Assembly (NCBI RefSeq): GCF_014356525.2
Contig: NC_052506.1
Coordinates: 32,384,299-32,448,298, forward strand
Length of the DNA stretch: 64,000 nt
From: Nilaparvata lugens
Lineage: Eukaryota; Arthropoda; Insecta; Hemiptera; Delphacidae
Reading direction: 5' to 3'
Of the stretch, positions 38,118-50,974 are shown one piece after another. A program made the translations under genes and the position numbers. The notes under the pieces were generated by a model. The model made no database searches and was not told the origin of the DNA. It was given only the letters and a program-made list of their open reading frames with translations. Position 1 is the first letter of the stretch; each line of letters opens with the position of its first letter.

Positions 38118-38510
38118 CTAGAGCTTCTTACAGAGTGCCCCAAAAACCACGGATTTTCGGTTTCTTCTCAAGTTCTTTGAGATTTTCTCTAAATCGAGCC
38201 ATCGGAAAAAAACACTCCTGCTTTTTTTTAGATTATAAAACTTCGAATACAATGAAAAGATTTGGAGCTCTCTATATTCATTGAGTGCTGAGTTACAAAT
38301 TTTCAAAAATGAGTCAAATTTTCGGAAAACCCGAAATTTGGATGAAATTCCGTTTTTAATCAAATATAATTTCCGATTTCAACAACTTAAATTTATCATT
38401 CAAAATCTCTCTGGGCGTAATTTTGTGCTCTACAACCTGAGACCAGGTAGACCGTTCCATCTCAAATAGATTTCCTGGTAAACCTGGTAAGAAATTGCCT
38501 TGCATTTGAC
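38118..38510 (+). repeat. repeat family B, full copy
   Basis: Reads CCCCAAAAACCACGG..., GGAGCTCTCTATATTCATTG, CTGGGCGTAATTTTGTGCTC and GGTAGACCGTTCCATCTCAA. An inverted copy is at 39988-40290 and others at 23815-24040 and 60645-60930. Confidence 0.75.
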
Positions 38511-38797
38511 GAGTTGGTTTCTAAGTAGCAACCTGTTGGTTACTTGAATGGGCATTTAGCGCGAAAAAACGTACGTTGTGCAGATTGACTTAACAATATT
38601 AAGATTAAAGAACATCAATTGACATCAAAAAAATATGAACGTGTTTTTTCGAATAACGAAAGCGTGAACTTTAATTCGACACAATATATTATAAAACTAC
38701 GAGATGAAAACTATCTAATTTTCGGGCTTTGTATAGGAATAACTTCCTGAACAATAGATATACTGTAGCCTATGATGAAATTTTATTTAGCATTAAG

Positions 38798-39085
38798 GGC
38801 CGTTTTCCGAGCTCAAGATTTAACTAAGTTCTAGACTTTAAACAGCTGGAGTCAGAAAATTGGCTCTCCGAAACGGGACGAAGTCATAGTTTTAATGAAA
38901 ATCTTAATTTTCTCATTTCTATAGAAATGAGAAAATAATTCCGTTTTCCCTTAACGGAATCAAACATTCCTTAATAATTCAAAATAGCTGAAACTTCGCC
39001 CCGTTTCGGAAAGCCAATTTTCTGACTCCAGCTGTTTAAAGTCTTGAACTTAGCTAAATCCCGAGATCGGAAACCGTCCCTTAGT
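38798..39085. repeat. 288-bp palindromic MITE
   Basis: TAAGGGCCGTTTTCCGAGCT is inverted at the right end (CGAGATCGGAAACCGTCCCT). Long inner arms (AAACAGCTGGAGTCAGAAAA / TTTTCTGACTCCAGCTGTTT) and a central palindrome TTTCTATAGAAA make almost the whole element a hairpin. Confidence 0.85.
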
Positions 39086-39987
39086 GTAGTTCTATTCATC
39101 CTTGAAACGATGCATTAAAATTCAGCTCGATACCTTGACTTGGTATAAAGTGAGGGGGTGGTTCCAGGGGGGAAGGAACCCGGGGGAATATAAGTATTTT
39201 GTTACTCCTGGCTATGTATTATGAAACATCCTGCGAAAATTCAGCTCTCCATAATTACTTGCGCAAAATCCTGTCTTTTGTCTGTGTTGACTGGGCTAAT
39301 ATTAAGGAAATATTGTACATTTAAGATTTTTCGATTAGGTATAGTTATTGTTATTCAATAATATTGTTATAGTTGAATCATTCTTCCTCGTGGAATACTC
39401 CTTATAAGAAACTATACATATTGTCAAGTTTGTAGAGAATTTCCTTCTATTCCCATTCCAATAAATGATTACAAATAAAAAATTATAGCTAAAGAGAAAA
39501 ATGGCGAATTTCCTTTTTTCATTTTTTACACCATTCTACTAATAATCAACAATAATCTAATAATATCGTGTTATTATTTTCATAAAATCGTAATAGTATC
39601 TACAATAATCATTCTTGATTATATTCAACAGTCTCCTAATTGAGACTTATACATGATGGTAATTTGCGATTGGTCTCAAATTGTAGAGAATTTTATGCTC
39701 TATCTTAACTACCTTAAATCCATCATGAACCATTCTTATTCATCGTGAAACTACCGAAAATGCGAGAATAAGTAAAATATCTTTATTTTCTTGGTTTTTT
39801 GGAACGAGAGAATCAAACCTTCCATATATATTTTTTCATGAATTATTATCAACGTCAAATAGAAACACTGTTCTACAATATTTAAGATCAAGTACAGTAT
39901 ACTAGTACAATATATTAGTTTCCGGAATATATAAATTATCTTCGAATATAGAAATTAGCCATTTTTTGTGTATCAAAATATAGGTTT

Positions 39988-40290
39988 GAGAACAATCAAG
40001 GCAAGGCAATTTCTTATCGGGTGTACCAGGAAATGTATTTGAGATGGAACGGTCTACCTAGTCTGAGGTTGTAGAGCACAAAATCACGCCCAGAGAAATT
40101 CCGAATCATTAACTTTAGTAGTTGAAATCGAAAGATATAGTCGATAAAAATCGGAAATCCATCCGAATTTCGGTTTTTACGGAAATTTGACTTATTTAAA
40201 AAAATTGTAACTCAGCACTCGATGAAAATAGAGAGCTCCTAGATATTTAATTTTATTCGAAATTTTATTATCTAAAAAAAGGCGTTATAG
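39988..40290 (-). repeat. repeat family B, inverted copy
   Basis: Reverse-complement match to 38118-38510 (TTGAGATGGAACGGTCTACC, GAGCACAAAATCACGCCCAG, GAGAGCTCC). With its partner it flanks about 1.5 kb that contains the palindromic MITE. Confidence 0.75.
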
Positions 40291-40846
40291 AATTGAGATA
40301 ATTGAGGAGAATTTTTAATGTTGAAATGATTGGACTTGACCAGTTGGAACTCGAGATTCCGGGAGAAATATTGTTAAAATACTGAAATACCATTCAAAAC
40401 TCTATCAAACTGGTTTACGATTCGAAAAGGTCTTATAGACAGTTTAAATAAGTTTCACAGCACATGTTTTTCTTGGAATCTATCCAGCTCGAGAAATGAT
40501 TGCAGATTCAAAGGAAAGGCTGACAAACAAATCCAAAATTGAGACGCCCGAAGACATAAAGTTTTAATAATTTCATTGGAACCCTCTGAAACCGCGAGAA
40601 TGATCCTCCGTGATCCGCATTTTCGCATCTATTTAGTTCTCTTTTGTAATTTTTGCCGAAATGTTTGTCAAAAAGAAAGCCTTCACATCAATTAATAGTG
40701 AAATTAAAAATGAAATTCTATTTTCTTAAATTCTCAATAATTATTGTTGATCAAAGTTCAAATTTTATTCTTGGACTAGTTGAAATGAATAAAATGATAT
40801 CAACTTTTTAAATTGAAAATTAGTTGTTTATTTTGGAATGGGGAGA

Positions 40847-42512
40847 GATACTATATTCTCACTCGAATGAAACATAACATGACAAGTTCTCTGATTATGA
40901 TTTATGAATTTGATTAATACAATTAAAAACAATCATAATTATTCACTTCCTGATTAGTCATTCAGTATGATGTATTATACAGAGTGGGTGAGAAGTCCGA
41001 GAACGGCTTAATATCTCATACATTCTAAACTCATGGTGAAGTAGAATTTTCAATTTGATTAGGAACCCTAATCACACCCACCGACAAATTATTTTTCTGT
41101 ATGAGATATTAACCCGTTCTCGGACTTTTCACCCACTCTGTATACGGTAATTCTAAAGCAGGATTATAGATTGTAGAGTCATACTGCTTGGACATTTTCG
41201 CTTTTCCTGTGAATGTAACGGAATAGATCAGAATTTATTTATTTTAATGCTAATGAGCTCCTCATTTTATAAATTTTATCCTTATGAGTTACTAACCAGT
41301 CATTGAAAAAGAAAAATCTTGCAATAAAGGTTTCGTCTTGAAATTCCGAAAAATACTTCTTGAAAGCATTGAGTTTTCAAGTAAATTTCCTTTCCCATCA
41401 ATAAATAACAGAAGGGAATCAAATTTTTATTCGACCAGTTTTATTTTCCTCAATTATCATTCAAAATTTCTATTTCACTCGGTAACATTATCATTAGAGA
41501 AGTGGTAGAGTTGTAGATTATTGACTCTGCATTAATGTCAAATTTAGAGAGGCGATTAAACGAGGAACTTCTTTTTCATCCACAGCTGTTTCGTTTCTTA
41601 TGCTGACATGTGTGTGTTGTACTCGAATTCCCTCAACGGAGACAAACATTTTTGTATGTGGTGGCGAGAGTATACCGTGAGAATCGGCTTTATCTTCAGC
41701 TGTTCCCCGAGGTATATTGACGTAAGCATCTTTCATTCGGGAGGGCTCAGCTGTGCTGCTAATCACTGGATCCCTAACTTTCTTCATTCTCTCTCGATGC
41801 CTCTCTCACAAACTCCTTCTCTCTTCAATTTTTTCCGTATTCTACGGTTGCTTAGTTTATATCAATCCAACTCTTCCACCAATTAATGTGTCAGCAGCTT
41901 GTTTTTTGGTGATGATATGCATAGTATTTGTAGTAACAGATGAGTAGGGGGACACACTAATCTAGGGGGGTCTGGACATACACTTGGGATGAAAAAAGAA
42001 ACATTATACATTATAGAATGCTTTTTGGAGAAAGTACCAAATATCAAAAAAGGTGTAGTTTCTATTAAATATTCCAGGAAAAGACTCATAGACCGCTTTT
42101 TTGTTATTCTCTTTAACTGAACATCTCCATTCTCATTCGTATTTGAAGCTGCATCTTCCACTTGTGATGCGTCCAATTTTCTGCTCCATTTCAACCCCGC
42201 TGATTGTTGGTAGAGGGTACGGATAAAATAAAGTTGGCATTGCAACTTGTTGCTGCGTGCTTGTAGAAAAGCAAACTTGTGATAAATTTGTGAAGAACTG
42301 CTCCCCTGACTCCTTTACATCGCACCAATTTTACTGCCAACGTGCCAACAATGTTCTAAATTGTGGATGCGAAACTTTTAGGTTTCCACAGGAAATTATA
42401 TCTACTTGTTGCATTAATTCGTTTGGTTTTCAATCCATAACTTTCAATTTCCATCAAGCTTTAGGCTATATTGATACATTTCAGTTGTCAACTTAGGCTT
42501 GAAATGAATAGA
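40847..42512 (+). repeat. 1.67-kb tandem duplication, first unit
   Basis: Repeated almost unchanged at 42513-44184 with an offset of 1666 bp. The break sequences ATACTATATT / ATACTGTATT / ATACTGTATT at left edge, junction and right edge show a 9-10 bp microhomology. The unit holds a palindromic MITE at its left and unassigned open frames, for example an 89-codon minus frame at 41787-41518. Confidence 0.9.
40976..41145. repeat. 170-bp mariner-like MITE
   Basis: The ends TATACAGAGTGGGTGAGAAG and CTTTTCACCCACTCTGTATA are inverted for about 50 bases and flanked by TA. The CAGAGTGGG-type terminus is reminiscent of mariner-derived MITEs. It recurs at 42642-42811 as part of the tandem duplication. 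Confidence 0.8.
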
Positions 42513-44184
42513 AATACTGTATTCTCACTCGAATGAAACATAACATGACAAGTTCTCTGATTATGATTTATGAATTTGATTAATACAATTAAAAACAATC
42601 ATAATTATTCACTTCCTGATCAGTCATTCAGTATGATGTATTATACAGAGTGGGTGAAAAGTCCGAGAACGGCTTAATATCTCATACATTCTAAACTCAT
42701 GGTAAAGTAGAATTTTCAATTTGATTAGGAACCCTAATCACACCCACCGACAAATTATTTTTCTGTATGAGATATTAACCCGTTCTCGGACTTTTCACCC
42801 ACTCTGTATACGGTAATTCTAAAGCAGGATTATAGATTGTAGAGTCATACTGCTTGGACATTTTCGCTTTTCCTGTGAATGTAACGGAATAGATCAGAAT
42901 TTATTTATTTTAATGCTAATGAGCTCCTCATTTTATAAATTTTATCCTTATGAGTTACTAACCAGTCATTGAAAAAGAAAAATCTTGCAATAAAGGTTTC
43001 GTCTTGAAATTCCGAAAAATACTTCTTGAAAGCATTGAGTTTTCAAGTAAATTTCCTTTCCCATCAATAAATAACAGAAGGGAATCAAATTTTTATTCGA
43101 CCAGTTTTATTTTCCTCAATTATCATTCAAAATTTCTATTTCACTCGGTAACATTATCATTAGAGAAGTGGTAGAGTTGTAGATTATTGACTCTGCATTA
43201 ATGTCAAATTTAGAGAGGCGATTAAACGAGGAACTTCTTTTTCATCCACAGCTGTTTCGTTTCTTATGCTGACATGTGTGTGTTGTACTCGAATTCCCTC
43301 AACGGAGACAAACATTTTTGTATGTGGTGGCGAGAGTATACCGTGAGAATCGGCTTTATCTTCAGCTGTTCCCCGAGGTATATTGACGTAAGCATCTTTC
43401 ATTCGGGAGGGCTCAGCTGTGCTGCTAATCACTGGATCCCTAACTTTCTTCATTCTCTCTCGATGCCTCTCTCACAAACTCCTTCTCTCTTCAATTTTTT
43501 CCGTATTCTACGGTTGCTTAGTTTATATCAATCCAACTCTTCCACCAATTAATGTGTCAGCAGCTTGTTTTTTGGTGATGATATGCATAGTATTTGTAGT
43601 AACAGATGAGTAGGGGGGGGACACTAATCTAGGGGGGTCTGGACATACACTTGGGATGAAAAAAGAAACATTATACATTATAGAATGCTTTTTGGAGAAA
43701 GTACCAAATATCAAAAAAGGTGTAGTTTCTATTAAATATTCCAGGAAAAGACTCATAGACCGCTTTTTTTGTTATTCTCTTTAACTGAACATCTCCATTC
43801 TCATTCGTATTTGAAGCTGCATCTTCCACTTGTGATGCGTCCAATTTTCTGCTCCATTTCAACCCCGCTGATTGTTGGTAGAGGGTACGGATAAAATAAA
43901 GTTGGCATTGCAACTTGTTGCTGCGTGCTTGTAGAAAAACAAACTTGTGGTAAATTTGTGAAGAACTGCTCCCCTGACTCCTTTACATCGCACCAATTTT
44001 ACTGCCAACGTGCCAACAATGTTCTAAATTGTGGATGCGAAACTTTTAGGTTTCCACAGGAAATTATATCTACTTGTTGCATTAATTCGTTTGGTTTTCA
44101 ATCCATAACTTTCAATTTCCATCAAGCTTTAGGCTATATTGATACATTTCAGTTGTCAACTTAGGCTTGAAATGAATAGAAATA
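42513..44184 (+). repeat. 1.67-kb tandem duplication, second unit
   Basis: Differs from the first unit by a few substitutions (for example GAGAAG/GAAAAG near 42657 and GATAAA/GGTAAA near 43950) and G- or T-run length changes. The identical 89-codon minus frame (43453-43184) reflects recency of duplication and is not evidence of selection. Confidence 0.9.
42642..42811. repeat. 170-bp MITE, second copy
   Basis: Duplicate of 40976-41145 carried by the tandem duplication. Confidence 0.8.
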
Positions 44185-45322
44185 CTGTATTGTAAACAGC
44201 TCTTGAATGCACAGGTTTAATGTTTGTTCACATCAATTATTTCAAACATGAATAATTGATTCAAACAAAGCATGATATACATAAAAAAATGCAATGGGTC
44301 GTGCTTCTTGGCTCTGGCATCCATAATAACATAGAGTAAAGATATTTAAAATTGAAGATATTCCTAGATTATTTGTCTTAGCTGATAGCGAGCATGATGT
44401 GGTATCTCTGAAATAACACCTCAGCATTCACATATCTACGTTGATGTTTTGCTGAGAATGATACGTGAATAACACTTAGATTTAATATTAATGTGTAGGC
44501 TAACACTATAGCTTTGGATTTTTCGGGCCTTGTGAAAATCACGATGTCCTTCAGAAAGAGATGATGATACTGACCAGCAAGCGGTCTTACGTGCAGCATT
44601 GGTCATTGGTAAAAAGCGCTCGATATCTGGATGAACATATTAGTCCTGTCTGTGGAGAAACCTACATATCCCCAATCGTTCAATGTTATTTATTCATGAT
44701 ATTTGACTTTTGATTAACTATTTTGTAGGTCATTAATATATTACATCCCTTATTATTAACAGACACAGTGATTTGAACAGAGCATTTTCCAATTTATCAT
44801 GTTATATGGATGAGACGCAGATTAAATTACGTTTCGATGGGTTGGTCCTTTTTCGGCGACAGGGTCATAATTAGGCGCTACCAGTATTAGGTCATTAGAG
44901 CGGCGACATAATGCTCAATTCTCTTAATTAGCGCTCTCCTATGGGTGAGCAGGCAGGAGCGGGTGCACTGCTTCCTGCACTCCGACCAACTCTCCCAAGC
45001 CTTCTCCGACAAAACATGCGGTTCTAATTATTTACCCCGAAGTAGTAAGAAATGCTACTTCAGCAGCAACTGCTTCACGATGGAGATGACACCTCACCTT
45101 CACTCTTGCAGTCAGGACTCCAACTAACTTTTATGATGTCTGGCTCCTCGTAGAATAGCTTCTTCCTTTTTGCCATAATTGGGGAGTTATTGTCTTCGAT
45201 GTATAAAAAACGATTATCATTATTCATAGTTATGGAAATACACTAATGATATATGAATAAGGTAATAATGAGTTTATATAAGATTATATTCATTTGTTTT
45301 GTATCTTGAACTTACTGATACT
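44185..45322. other. intergenic, no gene seen
   Basis: No recognisable exon. The frame at 44945-45127 has no identifiable domain. Confidence 0.5.
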
Positions 45323-45710
45323 TATAGTGAGGTCCACGTGATAATGGCAATATACACTTATTTGATTAACATTGGTATTGCTATCCTTGTTTATCATTCG
45401 ACTAAGCACATAGCGCTATCCTTCTCCAGCTCCGCAATGTTGCCAGTTTGTTTTCAACAATGTGGAAATATAATTAATTGTTGAAATATTTAATCTCAAT
45501 TATGAAAATGTATTATTCAATAACCAAAAAATATTTTTCTTGACGGATAAATTATAATTGATTATTTTTAACGAGAATTATGAGTTGATATTCCATCAGA
45601 TATACCGGTATCGCCTCTGTAGAAGGCAGTGGGAAAACGGAGAATAGGCAATTCTATTCTCCTATCTTTGTCCACTGTCATTTTAACGTGGACATTACTA
45701 CTGTATAGAC
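45323..45710. repeat. MITE with TAGTGAGGTCCACGT ends
   Basis: The left end TATAGTGAGGTCCACGTGAT and the right end GTCATTTTAACGTGGACATTACTACTG are inverted. About 388 bp, no ORF of note. A partial copy is at 22500-22600. Confidence 0.65.
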
Positions 45711-48605
45711 ATGATGCGGAGTGAGCTTGATTGAAAATGAAAATAAATTAATAATAATTGGCCTACTGTCCAGAAAGAGAAGAGTTAGCTACTATCACAT
45801 TTCAAATTTTTTGCAGCATAATAACATTAGGGGCGCCATTTCATTAAACTTTTGAGGGGCAAACACCAGTGGGTATGCTATAGGAACCTCCTAAGGAAAG
45901 GTCTCCTGGGATTTTCCCCATAAATATTGCATTTGAAGATTTCATTATAAATTTCTAATTGTTAAGTTTTATTGAAAAAGTATATATCTCATCAGGCCTA
46001 TTAAAAAGTGGTTATTGATTAATATATCATTGAATATATTAGTTCTTATAGATATAGAGTGGCCCAATGGTAGGTAGTTACAGTAAAGGTAGGTCTGTAC
46101 AGTTATATGGAGTTGGCGAGAATCATGAAAACAGTTTATTTGTACAATGATAATTTGACAGTAGATTTGATTGAGAACCTACTTGAATTGAAAAAACCAC
46201 CTACTTATCAAAAAACTGAAGAAACATTAAGCTGTTTCCATAATTCTCACAAACTCGGTACATACCCTACATGACGTATTGTCTGTGCCCTTTTGCTTTC
46301 ACTGCAGCTTGCACATTCTTACGTTGCTATTCATGCTAATAGCTCATTGATTAGGCCCTAATTATATCCTTTTCAACTAATAAGCTTATAAGTTTATGTA
46401 ACATCATGGACTATAAGTAAGCAGAAATATAATAATAATAATGAACTATTATAAACCGCATTCGATCTGTTAGATCTGTGGTAATATCTACGAGTAGTCA
46501 TGTTTTTGAGCCTATTTAGCTACGTCATCGTTGCTCATACCAATTATTAAATTGGTATGTGATTTTAATGCTTCACGTGATAGGCTTGCATTTTCATTAT
46601 TTATCTCATTCTGGGGGGGGGGGGCTCTAAATGACACCCCTGATTGAAGTAGCCGTCAAAAGTAGCATTAGTTTTTTGCACTGCGACGTAGCTGAAATCT
46701 ACTTAGATCGGCTTATGATAATGGCGTTATTTTTGCTAAGGATGATGGCCACATAAGTCCTAGGTTTGTACCTGGGTAATGGAGGAGTTGATGAGAGATT
46801 AGTGGACTAAGCTGTTGAGTGTGCTGAGTTTCATATTGGTTCCAAGTTTTTCTATTTTATCTCGATGGAATGAAAATGGTCGCCAGTCTAAAATGTAGAT
46901 TAACATGATAGAAAAGAATATGTTTGATGAATACTTTGTAGTAAGATAGTGATCTTACTAATATTATCCGAAATCGCAGATAGAATAGGCGCAGTGCTTT
47001 GATTTCTCATGCACTTGCAATCAATATAATGCTTCTAATTAGATAATGAAGAGATTTATTACTCATTGAATATAAAAAATAATTATCGAATTGAAATAAA
47101 ATATTGAAGCGTCAATATATTGACTATGACAAGACAAGTCCACGAGATGAATTCATTCAATTGCCATAATTTATAAAAACAATATCTCCCCTACTCACAG
47201 AGTTTAAAAGAAACAAAGGATTCTTGATTTTTAGTGGTAGCATAGAGAAGCAGTAGCGTAAGTTACGCTATTGTTCCTCTATGGTGGTAGTCTTCAATAA
47301 AATAGAAATCGTGCATATAAACAATTTTTATTGAAGTAGATACATCATTGAAATACAAAAATTATCCAATTGAATAATGATGAAATAGAAAATAATCAAT
47401 ATCGCTAGTATAGAAAATAATCAATTATTACAAGCTAGAAGTCTGATATTTTTTTTGTTAAAAAATCATTGATGTCCCTCTTCATACATTCATTGTATAC
47501 GTTCCAGTAGGTCAAAGACACTTGAGCTTGCCACACAAAAATAAAATATTCAACAAAGAACCAATTACAGTAGGCTATTGATAATGCATTATAATTCGAT
47601 TACAGTAAAGTAATGGATTGTGACTCATCAAAAGTGATTCGTAAAAAAATGAATGTATCATTCAACTAGATTTACCTTGTTAAGTAACACAAAGTAGAAT
47701 TTGAAAATAACTCTTGAACAACTCTTACATATAAATACATACACAAACAGAATTTTCTTATAATTATAAAACGGTAACTAACGTACCATGAACAAACATA
47801 TCATTGAATTCTGGACGTATTTGTAAATTCCAATATTATTCTCCAATAAGAAACTGAAAATTAGTACTCTAAGAAAATAATCGTAATTAATTATTGTGGT
47901 AAAACAGTATATACAAAGAGATTAGAGCTTTGGCTAAGATAAAACTTTTGATTGATGAATTGAATCAAATTGCAGAAAGTATTAAAAATTGTAACTGGAA
48001 ATTATTATTATTATTATGCCGTTTGAAGGAGTAAGATCAATTTAATTTCTTGCACTACTAGAGTAATTTTTTCACAAATTGTTTTTGAAGAAGCTGAATC
48101 ATACTTGTACATGCATACCCAACAAGCTCCATCAGTTTTCCAAGATACTTATTGACGTATCAAATCTAATCAAAATTACTGTAGAGAGTCAGCATAAAGA
48201 ATATGTGTTTTCATAAGGGTCATTTTTCTCATATAATTCTAATTGTATGCTTGCCTGGCATATGGCATATGATATAAAGTACTTGGAAAAGAGGAAAACA
48301 TTTTTCGAATTCAAGTTCTGTAGGCTATCATTTTTTCAAAGTTCCAAGTAGGTCAGCAATCTACTATAAATAATTATAATTGTGAGCTGTAAAATATGAG
48401 ACTTCACTGCAGCCGCAGTTTGATCAAGCTCACACATTAGGATAACCATTTGATTTTCAGATGTATTTATGTTGATGGAATTCAAAATAAGTTTAATCAA
48501 TTAAAAACTCATAAGTAATAATTATGGAATGTTAACATTTCACATGTTCCACTTAACTTTTCAAAACCTCGTGAGTAACTTAATCAGGAAATACGTTCAA
48601 TAGTT
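45711..48605. other. downstream flank of twist; no gene seen
   Basis: AT-rich. It contains a G13 run (46613-46625), a strong short hairpin (47242-47282) and a possible distal polyadenylation signal for twist (TTTATT on the plus strand at 47327-47332). Part of this may be a long twist 3' UTR. Confidence 0.4.
47242..47282. repeat. 41-nt near-perfect hairpin
   Basis: ATAGAGAAGCAGTAGCGTAA is followed almost directly by its imperfect complement GTTACGCTATTGTTCCTCTA, giving a stem of about 20 bp with three or four mismatches and a minimal loop. It is too short for a typical miRNA precursor. Confidence 0.7.
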
Positions 48606-48768
48606 AGGACCAGTTGCACAAAAGCCGGCTAAATTTTAATCGTGATTAATTTTCACGAGAACCAATCACAGTAGGTTTTATTCGAAAAGAAGGCTTCTTC
48701 CATTGGTTCTCTTGAAATTATTCACGATTAAAATTTAACCAGCTTCTGTGCAACCGGCACTTAGTATA
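48606..48768. repeat. 163-bp MITE just downstream of the twist stop codon
   Basis: GGACCAGTTGCACAAAAGCC and GCTTCTGTGCAACCGGCACT are inverted, with long arms (AAATTTTAATCGTGA / TCACGATTAAAATTT, AGAACCAAT / ATTGGTTCT). It lies about 155 bp past the twist stop, so it is probably within the 3' UTR. Confidence 0.85.
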
Positions 48769-48923
48769 ATAACTCATATGTAATATTACAATTTCAAAAT
48801 AAAGATCAATAGAATATAATTTTCAAACAGTGAAATAAGTGGATTACAATTGACTGCTAAAATTGGATAAAACTGATCATTTTTTTTCTTAACAACAATG
48901 AAATTACGAATCGTTTACAGTCT

Positions 48924-49057
48924 TTATATTCCTTCTCCACTATTCCAATCACCTTCCATTCTCCACACACTGAATGCATAACTCAGTTTCTCGTGAGCCA
49001 AATAATTACAAGGTGTAACAGCCCCTGATCTTGAGTTACCAGGACTCATCTCAAAAT
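48924..49057 (-). CDS. twi: twist terminal coding exon (WR box)
   Basis: The minus-strand exon begins after TTTTTCAG and reads (G)DFEMSPGNSRSGAVTPCNYL, then AHEKLSYAFSVWRMEGDW, then NSGEGI and TAA. EKLSYAFSVWRMEG is the WR box, the C-terminal hallmark of Twist proteins. The first two bases complete a codon whose first base is the last base of the bHLH exon (G|AT, Asp), so the two exons fit exactly. The 9.5-kb separation from the bHLH exon results mostly from a transposable-element insertion in the intron. No close AATAAA follows the stop; the 3' end is undetermined. Confidence 0.93.
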
Positions 49058-49447
49058 CTGAAAAATGAAAAAAATTTCGGTTATTATTGTCTGGTACAGC
49101 ATGTTATAAACAAAGAGAAAAATGACTAGAACAGGTCAAAACAATAGTGGACTATACCAGATAATGGATTTTGAAAACAATTTTTCAATAGTAATGTAAA
49201 TTGATAGCAGATCATTTTTAGAATTAGTTTTTTAATAGCAGCATTGCTGATAAATTTTAGGTTGAAAATATACATCTATCTATTCTCTTCATCACTTAAT
49301 CGCTATCTAGTCTTGAGACTAATAGTTCAAAATATTACATAAGAGATGTATCTCCATATATCAAAACATTTTATCAAACAGGCCAATTCTTTATTTATGA
49401 CTTCATCCTTAGATAGTAATTATTGGATTATTTAGTATGCTAAGTAG

Positions 49448-50974
49448 TGTGCCGGGCACTGTCTTTATTCAGGGCTTTTCCCAAGTTATAATAGTAAATT
49501 TAATACGCAATAGACTAGAGCCATTATTGTAAGTGAGTTAGCGAAATAAATTATTTTCTCTCTCTATTATGAACGGCCATGACTTCGAGTTTCCCATGAT
49601 AGATATTTAAAAATTGTGGCTCCGAGTCGTCGAGGAATGTAGATTATGGAATTATCTCTAAAACTTAGCCTTCTTGTCGCGACATAAAATGCGATAAGTT
49701 GGAAAACAGCAAGCATTGAAATTATAACAAACTACCGATTTTGCAGTTACTATTTGGTCCAAAGGCTGTAGAAGCCACGCGACGATTGGTCAAATTGATT
49801 CCATTCGCCCAATAGGAGACCTGTTTCTAAATACAGTAGTGGGGATTCCCCAGCCGCGCAAGACCAGATTACGTTTCGGAGGACACTTTGCTAGGAGCAC
49901 TACGAGAGTAAAGATGTAGTCACTATGTTTCCCCTTTTTGGGCAGGTTTATAAGTTTATTTCAGTAGTTAATGTAGGAGCTAGTTTTATTGTTTATTAAT
50001 GTCTAAATTTTACTAGTAGTGCCATGTCCTGAAAGGTTAATTGTGTTTCTTCACCATGTACGAATAATTGTTTCTTCAAATAACCGCTAAGGTACGTAAA
50101 ATAAGGTTAAAATATAATTTAGGGAATAATTTAAGTGTTATAAATTGATTGAAACTTCCATAAGAGTATTGAATTAATTAAGCCTGTTATTTTTCAAGTT
50201 AATAATATTGATTGAGAATAATCCTTTTGATTTTATTAGTGATGGAAGATAATTATAATTTTTTTTCTACAGAAGTATAGAAAGTTTTCAGTTACGTTAC
50301 ATTTGAGTTATTGTTCTGGAGATATATTATCGTAGAGTATTGCTGAAAGTCAGGAAGATAGCATTTAAATTGGAATGAAATTTTTAAGATTATGTTCATA
50401 TTGAGTTTATGACATTTTATAATTTATATTTTTCAGACTCTGTTTTCTTATGTCATTAAGGCTTTCGAATGATTTAGTAAATTTTTTATGATAGAAATCT
50501 TAATAGACGAAGAAGAAAGTTTTTCTTTTCCAGGAAATTAATGTTAATGAATGTTCATTTTTAATTAAGGTTCTGAGCAGTTTTGGGCGAATGCCCGTTA
50601 TTTACAGTTGGATTGCGTCCTAAAGTTCATAAATAATAAATAAAATAAATGTGGCTAGCGCACAAGTTTCCAACAATACTAGCCGAGCTACTATATGAAA
50701 AATTGTATTTGATTTCGCAATCCAAACGAAAAATATCATATAAGTTAACATCATAATTAATGAAGTATTCATTTTCTAAACGCATTATATTAATTTATTA
50801 CGGATGTTTTCATAAAGGTTACATTGTATTTCAATGACACTCTGGCAAGTAAATTTGTTTTAAATCTGTTAAATTTTGAGAATGAAATCAGAACGTCAAG
50901 ATAAAATCTAAATTAAATAACAGAATAAACTCCTGTTTTAGCTTTTGATGAATTGTAGGAAGAGTTAGAAATTA
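49448..50974 (+). repeat. left terminal repeat of the 6.9-kb element
   Basis: Near-identical to 54793-56314. The differences I found are all single-base indels, mostly in short runs. It contains the GGGCGAATGCCC hairpin and AATAAATAAA module near 50588-50645. Confidence 0.85.

Noticed and set aside
41518..41787. 89-codon minus-strand frame present twice (also 43184-43453)
   Set aside because: Identity is due to the recent tandem duplication; I see no recognisable domain or convincing splice sites, though an exon of an unknown gene is not excluded.
47242..47282. miRNA precursor
   Set aside because: Stem of about 20 bp with almost no loop is too short for a Dicer/Drosha substrate.
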